A stretch of DNA of 23,978 nucleotides from CALMSM01 sp964534095 (GCA_964534095.1 CAZHPF010000005.1:1-23978); one strand, 5' to 3'; positions 13,803 through 23,014 are shown, counted from the first letter of the stretch. A program made the numbers and translations. The notes: a model not told the origin generated them from the letters alone.

Positions 13803-16800
13803 ATAAAAAAGAACTAGATGTTAGAAAAGTGGTTCTACTTGGTTCGGGAGGCTTACGCATCGGCCAGGCTGGGGAATTCGATTATTCAGGTTCCCAGGCT
13901 ATCAAGGCGCTCAAAGAAGAGGGCATATATGTCGTGCTCGTTAATCCTAACATCGCTACGGTTCAGACCGACAAAGATATGGCTGACCGTGTCTACTTTC
14001 AGCCGCTGGAACTCCAAACAGTCAGTCGTATTTTAGAAAGGGAAAAGCCCGACAGCATACTGCTCAGTTTTGGCGGCCAAACAGCCCTCAATCTAGGTCT
14101 GGCGCTGCATGATAGCGGCATATTGTCACGGTTGGGTATAGCCATACTTGGTACACCTGTCAGTACCATTAAAACTACTGAAGACCGCGAGCTGTTCAAA
14201 CAGGCGCTAGACCAGATACACGTCCATACAGCTAAAAGCCAGGCGGCGTATACGGTTGACGAAGCCTTGCGTATTGCAAAGAAGCTGGGCTACCCGGTGA
14301 TGATGCGCTCCGGGTACAGTCTGGGCGGTTTGGGATCAGGCAAAGTCAATAACCGTACGGAACTCAAACAAAAAACCCGGGAAGTCTTACGGGCGGTAGA
14401 CCAAGTGCTTATCGAAGAATACCTGGCTGGCTGGAAAGAAGTCGAGTATGAAGTTGTCCGGGATGCTGATGACAACACCATCACTGTCTGCAATATGGAA
14501 AACTTTGACCCTATGGGAGTACATACTGGTGAGAGCATTGTAGTGGCGCCCTCGCAGACGTTGACTAATCGGGAATACCACAACTTACGCGAAGTAGCCA
14601 TCCGCACTATCCGCCATCTTGGTGTAATCGGCGAATGCAACATCCAGTATGCGCTTCATCCCAGTAGCGGTGAATACCGTGTCATCGAAGTGAACGCTCG
14701 ATTGAGCCGTTCCAGTGCGCTGGCTTCCAAGGCCACCGGCTATCCGCTGGCGTATGTCGCGGCCAAACTAGCATTAGGCTACAACCTCCATGAACTGCAA
14801 AATGTCGTGACAGGTAGCACTTCGGCCTTTTTTGAACCTGCGCTTGATTATCTGGCTGTTAAAATGCCGCGCTGGGATCTTAATAAATTAAAATCAAGCG
14901 ATCATCATATTGGTTCGGAGATGAAAAGCGTCGGTGAAGTGATGGCGCTTGGCCGGTCGTTCCCGGAAGCTCTCCAAAAAGCCGTTCGGATGTTAAATAT
15001 CGGTGCAGAGGGAGTAACCGACCATCCGTTTGATTTTCACGACGCATTAGACGAAATACAGCACCCTACCGATAGACGGCTGTTCGCTATCGCGCATGCC
15101 ATAGGGGCAGGAGTACCCATTGCCCAGATCCATACATTGTCCGGCATCAACGAATGGTTCTTGAGCCACCTTGCCGCTATTTGCGGGCAAAGCAAAGACC
15201 TTGCCGCTCAGCCCTTAAACGCAGCCCAACTACGACAATCCAAACAGCTGGGTTTTTCGGATAATACTATTGCTAAACTGACAGACCGTACGGCCAAACA
15301 AGTACGCTCGTGGCGGAAAAGAGCCGGTATTACGCCAGTGGTAAAACAAATCGACACATTGGCCGGTGAGTTCGAGACCACTACGAACTATCTATACCTT
15401 ACCTATCATGCCGACCAACACGACGTTACCGGACTTGGTAAAAAAGCTATGCTGATTATCGGATCGGGGTCTTACTGCATAGGTTCGTCTGTGGAGTTTG
15501 ACTGGTGTGCCGTTAACACCGGCAAAACACTGCAAAAGCATGGCTGGAAAACCATCATGGTCAACTCTAACCCCGAAACAGTTTCTACCGACTTTGATTT
15601 GTCTGACAGGCTGTATTTTGAAGAGCTAAGCCTGGAGCGTCTTTTGGATATTGCCGAAATAGAGCGACAGCATAGTATCGTGGTTTCGGTCGGTGGCCAG
15701 ATAGCAAATAACCTGGCCGAGCCGCTTGCGCAAGCTGGCTATACCATACTGGGAACGTCGGCAGCCAATATTGATAGAGCAGAGAACCGACAGGTGTTCT
15801 CATCACTTTTGAATGCCAAACAGATTGACCAGCCGGAGTGGGTACATGCCAAGAGTTTGAATGAGGCCAAAAAGTTTGCACGCAAAGTAGGTTACCCTGT
15901 GCTGGTACGCCCTTCTTATGTGCTCTCCGGAGGGGCTATGAATGTGGTAAATAACGATGCCGACCTGAAAACTTACTTGGCACAAGCTGTCACGTTGTCG
16001 GCCGACCACCCTACGGTGGTGTCAAAGTTCATCACAGGCGCCAAAGAACTGGAAATAGACGGAGTAGCTCAAAAGGGTGAAGTATTGGCTTGGGCGCTGT
16101 CCGAACATATTGAAAACGCCGGTGTGCATTCGGGCGACGCTACGGTCGTATTTCCGGCGCAACGTCTTTACCTGGAGACGGTGCGGCGTGCCAAAAAGAT
16201 TACCAGGCAAATCGTAGCCAGCCTCGCAATCACCGGCCCTTTCAATATCCAGTTTATCGCTAAAGACAACGAGCTAAAGGTGATTGAATGTAATGTCAGG
16301 GCGTCCCGTTCATTCCCGTTTGTGTCCAAAGCTTCCGGAGTTAACTTTATAGACATTGCCATCAAAGCAATGTTGGGTCACCACATGTCGGATACCTATA
16401 ACACGATGGACATAGACCATGTGGCCGTCAAAAGCCCGCAGTTTTCCTATAACCGTATAAAAGGTGCCGATCCGGTAGCAAGCGTTGAAATGGCTTCGAC
16501 TGGCGAGGTGGCCTGTATTGGCGAAACCGAAGAGGAAGCCTTTTTGCTGTCATGGTTAGCTACCGAACAACATGTGCAACAAAAGTCGTTACTGCTGAGT
16601 CTGCCAGATAGCTACAAAGAAAAGTTCGTTGATGTAATCAGTATGCTTTGTACCCAAGGCTGGGCAGTATACACAACTCCCGGGACACATCGCTATTTAC
16701 GGGCGGAAGGTATTGCCACGAAACGACTGCATAAAATCCACGAGCGCCGCAGCCCCAGCGTTGTATCTGCTATAAACAATGACCTGGTGTCGCTCATGGT

Positions 16801-16975
16801 ATGCGTTCCTACGAAACACGAAGATAATGATGAGTACATTATCCGGCGGCTGGCCGTCGATAGCCATATACCCATCCTGACCAATGCCGAAACAAGCTAT
16901 ATGCTGCTCAGGTGTTTGGCAAATACTGGTGCTGCAATTGTGCCGCGTCATTGGCAAGAGTACGTTAAACTATAA
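13799..16975 (+). CDS. carB: carbamoyl-phosphate synthase large subunit, CAD-like sequence type
   Basis: CarB makes carbamoyl phosphate from bicarbonate, CarA-derived ammonia and two ATP. At 1058 aa it is full length. The first ATP-grasp half is about 8-400 (RIGQAGEFDYSGSQAIKALKEEG, SLGGLGSG, EVNARLSRSSALASKATGYPLAYVAAKLALG), the oligomerisation region about 415-545, the second half about 547-930 (IGSSVEFDWCAVN, NPETVSTDFDLSDRLYFEEL, ECNVRASRSFPFVSK), and a C-terminal MGS-like allosteric domain about 930-1058. Several stretches match the eukaryotic CAD and Bacteroidetes type (IGSSVEFDWCAV, GWKEVEYEVVRDA, NMENFDPMGVHTGES) more than the usual Proteobacteria/Firmicutes type, from memory of those families. 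The start overlaps the carA stop. tilS begins 2 nt after its stop. Confidence 0.96.
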   Translation: MNKKELDVRKVVLLGSGGLRIGQAGEFDYSGSQAIKALKEEGIYVVLVNPNIATVQTDKDMADRVYFQPLELQTVSRILEREKPDSILLSFGGQTALNLGLALHDSGILSRLGIAILGTPVSTIKTTEDRELFKQALDQIHVHTAKSQAAYTVDEALRIAKKLGYPVMMRSGYSLGGLGSGKVNNRTELKQKTREVLRAVDQVLIEEYLAGWKEVEYEVVRDADDNTITVCNMENFDPMGVHTGESIVVAPSQTLTNREYHNLREVAIRTIRHLGVIGECNIQYALHPSSGEYRVIEVNARLSRSSALASKATGYPLAYVAAKLALGYNLHELQNVVTGSTSAFFEPALDYLAVKMPRWDLNKLKSSDHHIGSEMKSVGEVMALGRSFPEALQKAVRMLNIGAEGVTDHPFDFHDALDEIQHPTDRRLFAIAHAIGAGVPIAQIHTLSGINEWFLSHLAAICGQSKDLAAQPLNAAQLRQSKQLGFSDNTIAKLTDRTAKQVRSWRKRAGITPVVKQIDTLAGEFETTTNYLYLTYHADQHDVTGLGKKAMLIIGSGSYCIGSSVEFDWCAVNTGKTLQKHGWKTIMVNSNPETVSTDFDLSDRLYFEELSLERLLDIAEIERQHSIVVSVGGQIANNLAEPLAQAGYTILGTSAANIDRAENRQVFSSLLNAKQIDQPEWVHAKSLNEAKKFARKVGYPVLVRPSYVLSGGAMNVVNNDADLKTYLAQAVTLSADHPTVVSKFITGAKELEIDGVAQKGEVLAWALSEHIENAGVHSGDATVVFPAQRLYLETVRRAKKITRQIVASLAITGPFNIQFIAKDNELKVIECNVRASRSFPFVSKASGVNFIDIAIKAMLGHHMSDTYNTMDIDHVAVKSPQFSYNRIKGADPVASVEMASTGEVACIGETEEEAFLLSWLATEQHVQQKSLLLSLPDSYKEKFVDVISMLCTQGWAVYTTPGTHRYLRAEGIATKRLHKIHERRSPSVVSAINNDLVSLMVCVPTKHEDNDEYIIRRLAVDSHIPILTNAETSYMLLRCLANTGAAIVPRHWQEYVKL

Positions 16976-16977
16976 GT

Positions 16978-17880
16978 ATGAATATTCGGGTGGAGCCAGG
17001 AGTATGGGTCGTTGCCGTGTCGGGCGGGGTGGACAGTGTTGTACTGCTCGACTTGCTTCATAAACAGGTTCCCCGTATGCAACAACCATTCAAACTCATC
17101 GTGGCGCATTTTGACCACGGCGTAAGGCCGGATTCGGCTAATGACAGACGGTTTGTGCAACAGTTAGCTAGCCGCTACGAGTTGCCGTTTGTGTATGAAC
17201 AGGTGAGCTTAGGGTCAAACGCCAGCGAAGCAAACGCCCGCAAGCTACGCTACGAATTCCTGGAAAAGGTTCGGCGCTCAACTGGTGCCCAGGGCATTAT
17301 TACCGCACACCACGAAGACGATGCGCTCGAAACCGCTATCCACAACCTCCTTCGCGGTACAGGCCGACGAGGCATGACAGCCCTAAAAAATACAGCAGGA
17401 ATTCAACGGCCGCTCCTGCATATCAGTAAACAACGGATCAAAGAGTATGCTAAACATAATGGCCTTACGTGGCACGAAGACTCCACAAACACAGACACGA
17501 AGTACCTGCGTAACTATATCCGGCACAACTTACTCTCTCGGTTCCCGTCGGGTAAACGAGCTCAATTGGCTATTTTACTGACAGGTATGCGAACGGTTAA
17601 CGATACATTAGATAGCCAGGTTGCGGGTCTCCTGCATTTGCAGCCTCACAAAGACGAAATAGATAAGCACTGGTTTATTGGTTTGCCCCACGATGTGGCG
17701 CGAGAAGTCACCCACGCCTGGTTGCGCGCCCACGACGTACAGAATCTTGATAGAGGTACAATCGAACGTATGGTTGTAGCTATGAAAACCGGCAGGCTGC
17801 GACAATCGTTTCCAGTAGACAAACAGTGGCAGCTCATTATACTGCCAAAGACTTTGGCACTCGTGCGCCATGAGCGCTAG
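16978..17880 (+). CDS. tilS: tRNA(Ile)-lysidine synthase, short form
   Basis: TilS converts C34 of the CAU-anticodon tRNA-Ile to lysidine so that it reads AUA. The PP-loop SGGVDS is at 15-20, followed by AHFDHGVRPDSANDRRF, the HHEDDALET metal and ATP region near 111-120, and RGTGRRGMTAL near 125-135, all diagnostic. At 300 aa it lacks most of the C-terminal tRNA-binding region of the 430-aa E. coli type and resembles the compact forms. The ATG follows carB TAA by 2 nt, with no Shine-Dalgarno, so it should be coupled to carB. It is an odd partner for pyrimidine genes and may simply be the last gene of a compact operon. Confidence 0.93.
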   Translation: MNIRVEPGVWVVAVSGGVDSVVLLDLLHKQVPRMQQPFKLIVAHFDHGVRPDSANDRRFVQQLASRYELPFVYEQVSLGSNASEANARKLRYEFLEKVRRSTGAQGIITAHHEDDALETAIHNLLRGTGRRGMTALKNTAGIQRPLLHISKQRIKEYAKHNGLTWHEDSTNTDTKYLRNYIRHNLLSRFPSGKRAQLAILLTGMRTVNDTLDSQVAGLLHLQPHKDEIDKHWFIGLPHDVAREVTHAWLRAHDVQNLDRGTIERMVVAMKTGRLRQSFPVDKQWQLIILPKTLALVRHER

Positions 17881-17899
17881 CAAATGAAATTATCTACTG

Positions 17900-17905
17900 T
17901 ATAAT
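17900..17905 (+). promoter_or_regulatory. -10 element of ftsH, leaderless position
   Basis: Perfect TATAAT ends 10 nt before the ftsH ATG at 17916, so the message should have at most about 4 nt of leader. No Shine-Dalgarno lies in between. No good -35 is seen at the expected place. Confidence 0.6.
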
Positions 17906-17915
17906 ACATACGAAC

Positions 17916-19790
17916 ATGGATAAAAAACCATTCAAGCCAACCATACGCGGCAAGCGCGGCAACAACAATCCGCTCAAAAACATTGCATTTATTATTCTGT
18001 TAATTTTAGTGGGTCTTGCTATATGGGGTGGTTCCAACCAGCCGCCAAAACCGGATACGTTGCCCTTTAGCGAAGTTGTTAAGCAAGCAAACGAAGGCCA
18101 AATCGCCAAGCTCACCATCTCTGGTGACGAAATCAAAGTATACAAAAACAAGGATGACAAAGACTCTAGCTTCACCTCGCGCAAAGAATCGGGTAGCAGT
18201 ATTTATGAACAAGGCCTTACTAATAAAGATGTATCTGTTACCGTAGACAAAGAAGACACGAGCGGTGATATGTGGGCAAATTTGGGTATTTCGTTATTGC
18301 CAGTCATCTTGATTGGCGCGTTATTATTTATCATGCTCCGAAGTGCCCAAGGGCAAGGCAACCAAGCTATGAGCTTTGGCAAATCCCGCGCCCGGCTGTA
18401 CGGTAATGAAAAGGATAAGGTTACCTTTGCTAACGTCGCCGGTAGCGAAGAAGCCAAGCAAGACCTGAGCGAGATTGTCGACTTTTTGAAGCACCCCAAA
18501 AAGTTCGAGAGCGTCGGCGCTAAAATCCCTAAAGGGGTGCTGCTGGCCGGCCCTCCTGGTACCGGTAAAACCTTGCTAGCAAGAGCCGTAGCCGGTGAAG
18601 CCAGCGTGCCATTTTTCTCGATTAGTGGTTCGGAGTTTGTTGAAATGTTCGTGGGTGTTGGCGCGTCACGCGTACGCGACTTGTTTGCCAAGGCTAAAAA
18701 GAACGCCCCCTGTATTATCTTCGTAGACGAAATTGACGCGGTTGGCCGTCGTCGCGGCAGCGGCATGGGTGGCGGACACGATGAACGCGAGCAAACCCTT
18801 AACCAGATTTTAGTAGAAATGGATGGCTTTGAGCAAGGACAAAACGTCATTGTGCTGGCTGCCACTAACCGTTCAGACGTACTTGACCCGGCGCTTTTGC
18901 GCCCGGGCCGGTTTGACCGCCGCGTCACTATCGATTTACCTGACCGCAAAGCCCGCCTGGCCATACTAAAAGTTCACTTTACCAAAAAACCATTGACGGA
19001 CGGTGTAGACCTTGATGCACTTGCCGCTAAATCGGCCGGTTCCTCTGGTGCTGATCTGGAAAATATTGCCAACGAATCTGCTATCATCGCGGCGCGTCAC
19101 AACCGCAAGACTATTTCAGGCGCTGATGTTACAGAAGCGTTCGAAAAAGTCGCTATCGGCCCTGAGCGCAAGAGTAAGATTATGTCTGATAAAGAAAAGG
19201 AACTCTCTGCCTATCACGAGGCTGGCCATGCCATTGTCGGCCATATTTTGCCAGATAGTGACCCTATACATAAGGTTACGATCATCCAGCGCGGTAACAC
19301 TGGTGGTGTAACCTGGTCTATCCCGCCCGAGGACAAGAGTTACCATAGTATTGTCGAATACAAAGATGTACTGGCACGCATGTTGGGGGGGCGTATTGCA
19401 GAGGAGGTTATCTATGGCCCCGACCACGTGACCACAGGAGCTGGCTCTGATTTGCCAAGCGCGGCTGAGCTGGCTCGCGAAATGATTATGAAACAGGGTA
19501 TGGGCAAGGGCAAGCTGCGCAATCAGGTATTCCACGTCGACGAAGGCATGATGCTTGACCGGATGGTGCACGAAAAGCTTTACAGCGACGATACGGCCAA
19601 AGTGATCGACGAAGAAGTAGAGGCGCTCATCACCGAAGCCGCGAACCGTGCCCGACTTGTTATAAAGGCCAATCTCACTCACCTCAAAGCACTCAAAGAT
19701 GTCTTACTCAAAAAAGAAACTGTCGAAGCCGAAGAGGTCATTACTGTCTTGAAAGATGCTAAGCTTCCCAAGGCTGCAGAGTTATACTAA
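17916..19790 (+). CDS. ftsH: ATP-dependent zinc metalloprotease FtsH
   Basis: This is a membrane-anchored AAA+ protease that extracts and degrades membrane and short-lived cytosolic proteins. The product is 624 aa, the usual length. TM1 is about 22-38 and TM2 about 121-142, with a small extracytoplasmic domain between. Walker A GPPGTGKT is at 212-219, Walker B IIFVDEID about 267-274, the pore loop FVEMFVGVGA about 241-250, and the second region of homology ATNRSDVLDPALLRPGRFDRR about 316-336. Zinc ligands are in HEAGH (434-438) and an Asp in the GAGSDLPSA segment, where most FtsH have N-D-L. It appears monocistronic and converges on the minus-strand GGDEF gene with a 3-nt gap and no visible terminator. 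Confidence 0.97.
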   Translation: MDKKPFKPTIRGKRGNNNPLKNIAFIILLILVGLAIWGGSNQPPKPDTLPFSEVVKQANEGQIAKLTISGDEIKVYKNKDDKDSSFTSRKESGSSIYEQGLTNKDVSVTVDKEDTSGDMWANLGISLLPVILIGALLFIMLRSAQGQGNQAMSFGKSRARLYGNEKDKVTFANVAGSEEAKQDLSEIVDFLKHPKKFESVGAKIPKGVLLAGPPGTGKTLLARAVAGEASVPFFSISGSEFVEMFVGVGASRVRDLFAKAKKNAPCIIFVDEIDAVGRRRGSGMGGGHDEREQTLNQILVEMDGFEQGQNVIVLAATNRSDVLDPALLRPGRFDRRVTIDLPDRKARLAILKVHFTKKPLTDGVDLDALAAKSAGSSGADLENIANESAIIAARHNRKTISGADVTEAFEKVAIGPERKSKIMSDKEKELSAYHEAGHAIVGHILPDSDPIHKVTIIQRGNTGGVTWSIPPEDKSYHSIVEYKDVLARMLGGRIAEEVIYGPDHVTTGAGSDLPSAAELAREMIMKQGMGKGKLRNQVFHVDEGMMLDRMVHEKLYSDDTAKVIDEEVEALITEAANRARLVIKANLTHLKALKDVLLKKETVEAEEVITVLKDAKLPKAAELY

Positions 19791-19793
19791 AAC

Positions 19794-20522
19794 TTAAGCT
19801 GCCGCTGTAGCTTCAGGAGCAATAATTTGGTCACGCCCCTGTTCTTTTGCCTGGCGCATGAGAGCATTAGCTTCGGTGGCTGTTTCTTCATAAGATTTTG
19901 TAGGATCAATTGGAACCACCCCTATACTAAGCGTCAAATCGCGTGCCAGCTCAACGCTATCGGAGCGGCGTATAGACCGAACCGTATTGGCCATGCGGGC
20001 TAGTGCTTCAACTGCTTGCTCCAAATCGGCCTTTTGGAGAAGTGCGACAAACTCATCGCCGCCTTGCCGCCCCACAACATCACTCTCACGTAGCGAAAGT
20101 GCCATAAGCTGGCTAGTAACAACTAATAATTGGTCAACGCCCATGTGCCCATGGGCAGTATTAAGATCCCCGAACCCATCAATATCTATAAATGCTAAAG
20201 CGGCCGGCTCGCTTGTGCCGTCCTCTACCAGCTTGTCGTATGCCCGCTCCAGCCCAATAGAGTTTAAGAGACCCGTCTTGCTGTCAAAATATTGCTGCTC
20301 TTTGGCTTGGGCTATTTTTGCGGCGTGGTCTTCTTCTAGTAGATGGGTCGCCACTATATTGCCAATCAGCATGCCCTCAGCATACCGTTCAAGGTATTCA
20401 ACCGTAAGCTCAGGTGGTACTCCCGATAAATCGGGACGCAGATTCTCTACGCCTGCTGGCAAGATGGAGCTTGCTGCTGGTGTTACCCTTCTTTCTTGAC
20501 CGGCAATGTGTAAAGATGCCAT
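19794..20522 (-). CDS. cytosolic GGDEF diguanylate cyclase with I-site
   Basis: The 242-aa product is predicted to make c-di-GMP from two GTP. The GGDEF domain is about 78-235: FDSKTGLLN (79-87), FIDIDGF with metal-binding Asp (111-117), GHMGVDQLL, GGDEF at 154-158 (intact), and RESD at 145-148 exactly five residues before it, which is a complete product-inhibition I-site (RxxD). The usual Lys in the D-x-F-K-x-x-N stretch is Gly here, and G-D after GH is V-D; neither removes a catalytic acid. The N-terminal 75 residues have no recognised sensor and no membrane segment. No PilZ or EAL partner lies in the window. It is downstream of the 250-aa gene, on the same strand, with its own promoter. 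Confidence 0.9.
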   Translation of the reverse strand: MASLHIAGQERRVTPAASSILPAGVENLRPDLSGVPPELTVEYLERYAEGMLIGNIVATHLLEEDHAAKIAQAKEQQYFDSKTGLLNSIGLERAYDKLVEDGTSEPAALAFIDIDGFGDLNTAHGHMGVDQLLVVTSQLMALSLRESDVVGRQGGDEFVALLQKADLEQAVEALARMANTVRSIRRSDSVELARDLTLSIGVVPIDPTKSYEETATEANALMRQAKEQGRDQIIAPEATAAA

Positions 20523-20528
20523 AATACA

Positions 20529-20557
20529 ACTATAACAAAAATATACAAAAAAGTCAA
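20529..20557 (-). promoter_or_regulatory. sigma70 promoter of the GGDEF gene, leaderless
   Basis: On the minus strand, TTGACT (20552-20557), a 17-nt spacer and TATAGT (20529-20534) with a TGT extension (20535-20537) form a near-consensus promoter. The -10 ends only 6 nt before the ATG (20522), so transcription should start at or within a base or two of the start codon. There is no Shine-Dalgarno. Confidence 0.75.
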
Positions 20558-20569
20558 TGCCAGCCTATG

Positions 20570-21322
20570 CTAAGCGGTTGCTTCGACTGGCGTTTCAGCC
20601 ACGACCACTGCGGGACGGAACCGCACGCTACGGTAGCCGTCGTCACGATGAATCCCGACCACGCGCGCCTGACCCACGTAGACGACACCAGACAACGCGT
20701 CCGAGGCCTCTGTAGCGGGTTCGCCAGTCAGAAGCGTAGCAGTCCAGATACCGTCATCTTTGGTATCCGTACTGTCGGGGAGAGGTAGCTCATTATCTAT
20801 TGCGTGCTGGACAAGAGCCCGGTAGGCGCCAGCGGTGCTGCCGGTTCGGGTGTCAACCTGTTCGCCTTCAATAGTAAGAGTGTGTTGCTCATCATCAGCC
20901 ATCACGGCATTATGGCTACGGGCTGGGTCGCCAAGATCTAAGCCATTGGCAGCTCCAAGCACTACCGTACTGACTTCTACTTTGCTGCCATCGTCTCCTT
21001 CACGGATGTGTGTAACCAGTGTAAAGTCTTCGGGGGCAAGTTGGCGTTCAGTAGTAGAGTAACGCTCTGCTAGGGCTTGGCGGGTAGCGGCTATTCTTGC
21101 TTCCACGGGGGTAAGATTTTCGGTATCTACAGATTCTTCAAGGAGCGAACCGGCATACTCTGCGGCAGTCTCAAAGCGCTGGACTAGTTCCTTCCGGTAT
21201 TGCGAAAGGAGATAATGAGCACCTGACGACAGTCTGAAGTCAGTTAATTCCTTATCAATCAGACCAATTTGCTCAAACATTTGAACACCGCTAAGTTCTG
21301 GGACACCTTCGCCGGAAGCCAT
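20570..21322 (-). CDS. unknown 250-aa acidic soluble protein
   Basis: No family is recognised. The sequence has no signal peptide or membrane segment. Residues about 10-95 look helical (MFEQIGLIDKELTDFRLSS, YRKELVQRFETAAEYAGSLL, RIAATRQALAERYSTTERQ). Residues about 100-250 look like mixed beta with two wing-like parts (FTLVTHIREGDDGSKVEVSTVV, then SGVVYVGQARVVGIHRDDGYRSVRFRP). It is acidic, rich in Glu, Asp, Ala and Thr. It lies 47 nt upstream of the GGDEF gene in the same direction, so the two may be co-transcribed and related in function, which is inference only. The start ATG fits the leaderless promoter just upstream. Confidence 0.7.
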   Translation of the reverse strand: MASGEGVPELSGVQMFEQIGLIDKELTDFRLSSGAHYLLSQYRKELVQRFETAAEYAGSLLEESVDTENLTPVEARIAATRQALAERYSTTERQLAPEDFTLVTHIREGDDGSKVEVSTVVLGAANGLDLGDPARSHNAVMADDEQHTLTIEGEQVDTRTGSTAGAYRALVQHAIDNELPLPDSTDTKDDGIWTATLLTGEPATEASDALSGVVYVGQARVVGIHRDDGYRSVRFRPAVVVAETPVEATA

Positions 21323-21331
21323 AATTTTTAA

Positions 21332-21360
21332 ATTTTAACATATGAAGTAATTATCGTCAA
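21332..21360 (-). promoter_or_regulatory. sigma70 promoter of the 250-aa gene, leaderless
   Basis: Minus strand: TTGACG (21355-21360), 17-nt spacer, TAAAAT (21332-21337) with a TGT extension. The -10 ends 9 nt before ATG 21322. There is no Shine-Dalgarno. It is divergent from the murJ promoter in the same 105-nt gap. Confidence 0.7.
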
Positions 21361-21412
21361 ATAACTGCTCGTATTTCTTAATATTGGCCTAGCTTCGCTC
21401 CCAAAACTTCTC

Positions 21413-21418
21413 TATACT
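21413..21418 (+). promoter_or_regulatory. -10 element of murJ, leaderless position
   Basis: TATACT (5/6) ends 9 nt before the murJ ATG 21428 with no Shine-Dalgarno. The best -35 (TTGGCC, 21384-21389) leaves a 23-nt spacer, so the promoter is weaker than the divergent one. Confidence 0.5.
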
Positions 21419-21427
21419 TTGTGACAT

Positions 21428-23014
21428 ATGAACAGGCTGTTGCAACGTGCAAACAAAAAGATTGGGGTTACCAATGCGGCCGCCCTGTTAATTGTGGTAT
21501 CTCTCATAGGGCAGCTGCTAGGGTTTTTGCGTTACAAAATGGTCAACGCTAACTTTTCGGCATTTGGGCCGCAGAGCACCGATGCGTATTTTGCGGCGTT
21601 TAAGATTCCAGACTTTTTCTTTTTCACCTTTGCTGCTGGAGCGCTTGGCGTAGCGTTTATCCCTATTTTGTCGGAGCGCTTGGAACGAGGCGACCGCAAG
21701 GGCGTATGGGAATTAACAGGTAGCCTTATGAATCTGCTGGCCATTATCATGTTTGTGGTCGGGGTGATTATGTTTGTCTTTGCCAGGCCGTTAGTGCACC
21801 ATATCGTAGCGCCTAACTTGCCGCCAGAGCAACTCAATAACGCGGTGTTGATTATGCGCCTTATCGCCTTTAACCCGCTGCTGTTTGCTATTTCGGGTGT
21901 GCTAACCAGTGCACAACAAACGTTTGGACGGTTTTTCTTTTTTGCGGTTGGCCCAATCTTTTATAACTCAGCCATCATTGCGAGTGTATTGATATTTCGT
22001 AATAACATCGGACTAGTTGGTCTAGGTCTAGGCGCGTTGATTGGCGCAGCCTTGCAGTTGCTTATATCTTGCCTGGGACTAATTGACGCGAACTTTCATT
22101 GGCGGCCTACTATCATGTGGCGCAACAGGGATTTTAAGCAAATTTTGCGGCAACTACCGCCACGCTCGGTTGACCAGGGAGTTGACTCAATCAACAGTAT
22201 CGTTGAAACCAATATTGCCACGGGGCTTGGTGTGGGGTCGGTTAGTTTTTATGAAAACGCTTATGTCCTGCATACTACTCCTACGTTAGTACTTGGTACC
22301 ACAATTGCTACCGCGGCTTTTCCTAAGCTCAGTGCGCGCTTGGCGCAAAACCGACCCGACCTATTTAACAAAGACTTTCTCCAAATTCTCCGGGCGCTCA
22401 TATGGATTACTGCGCCGGTAGTAGTAGTGTGTTACTTCGCTCGGGGATATTTGGCGCGTATGATTTTCGCCAAAGATGCCAGCGAAATTGCGTTGATTTT
22501 TGGGTACTTCTCGGTCGCAATATTTTTCCGCACTATCTACGCAATTATCTCGCGTTGGTTTTACGCCAAGAAAGATACAAAAACGCCTTTATTCGTGTCG
22601 CTATTTGCCATCGCGTTAAACATTGCGCTTGCCATCGTACTAAGCCGTCCGTCAATGTATGGGCTGGCAGGGCTGGCGCTTGCCCAATCCATTGTGGCCG
22701 CCGTCGAAGTAGTCGCATTATTCTGTATTATGCTGAAGCGAGATAGGCGGTTATTTAACATGCAGTTCTGGGGCGGGTTGACTAGAATTATCTCGGTTAC
22801 TGGATTTACGACAGTTGCAACTTTTATTATGGTTGGCTTATTGCCGCTTCAGGCGGAAGACAGAGGAGTGGTAACGTTGGGCACAAAACTAGCCGTTATT
22901 TCGCTAGTCACTCTTTCAATCCATATTTCAATATCGTCATTATTCGGACTTGAAGAGGCAAATAGTGTTCTCGCCAAAATTAAAAAAATCGTGCTTAAAC
23001 CTATTCGGTTCTAG
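21428..23014 (+). CDS. murJ: lipid II flippase MurJ (MviN family)
   Basis: MurJ moves lipid II across the membrane for peptidoglycan synthesis. The 528-aa length and many hydrophobic segments fit the 14-helix MOP-superfamily flippase. Early family features are present: SLIGQLLGFLRYKMV near 25-39, STDAYFAAFKIPDFFFFTFAAGALGVAFIPILSE near 50-83 (compare D-A-F-x-x-A-x-x-x-P and F-x-x-G-A), then TSAQQTFGRFFFFAVGPIFYN and the GVGSVSFYENAYVLHTTPTLVLGTTIATAAFPKLS stretch. Two basic residues near Arg35 and a positive first loop agree with lipid II binding. It is head of its own unit with a leaderless-type promoter. Only a weak hairpin near 23018-23033 could terminate it. Confidence 0.94.
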   Translation: MNRLLQRANKKIGVTNAAALLIVVSLIGQLLGFLRYKMVNANFSAFGPQSTDAYFAAFKIPDFFFFTFAAGALGVAFIPILSERLERGDRKGVWELTGSLMNLLAIIMFVVGVIMFVFARPLVHHIVAPNLPPEQLNNAVLIMRLIAFNPLLFAISGVLTSAQQTFGRFFFFAVGPIFYNSAIIASVLIFRNNIGLVGLGLGALIGAALQLLISCLGLIDANFHWRPTIMWRNRDFKQILRQLPPRSVDQGVDSINSIVETNIATGLGVGSVSFYENAYVLHTTPTLVLGTTIATAAFPKLSARLAQNRPDLFNKDFLQILRALIWITAPVVVVCYFARGYLARMIFAKDASEIALIFGYFSVAIFFRTIYAIISRWFYAKKDTKTPLFVSLFAIALNIALAIVLSRPSMYGLAGLALAQSIVAAVEVVALFCIMLKRDRRLFNMQFWGGLTRIISVTGFTTVATFIMVGLLPLQAEDRGVVTLGTKLAVISLVTLSIHISISSLFGLEEANSVLAKIKKIVLKPIRF

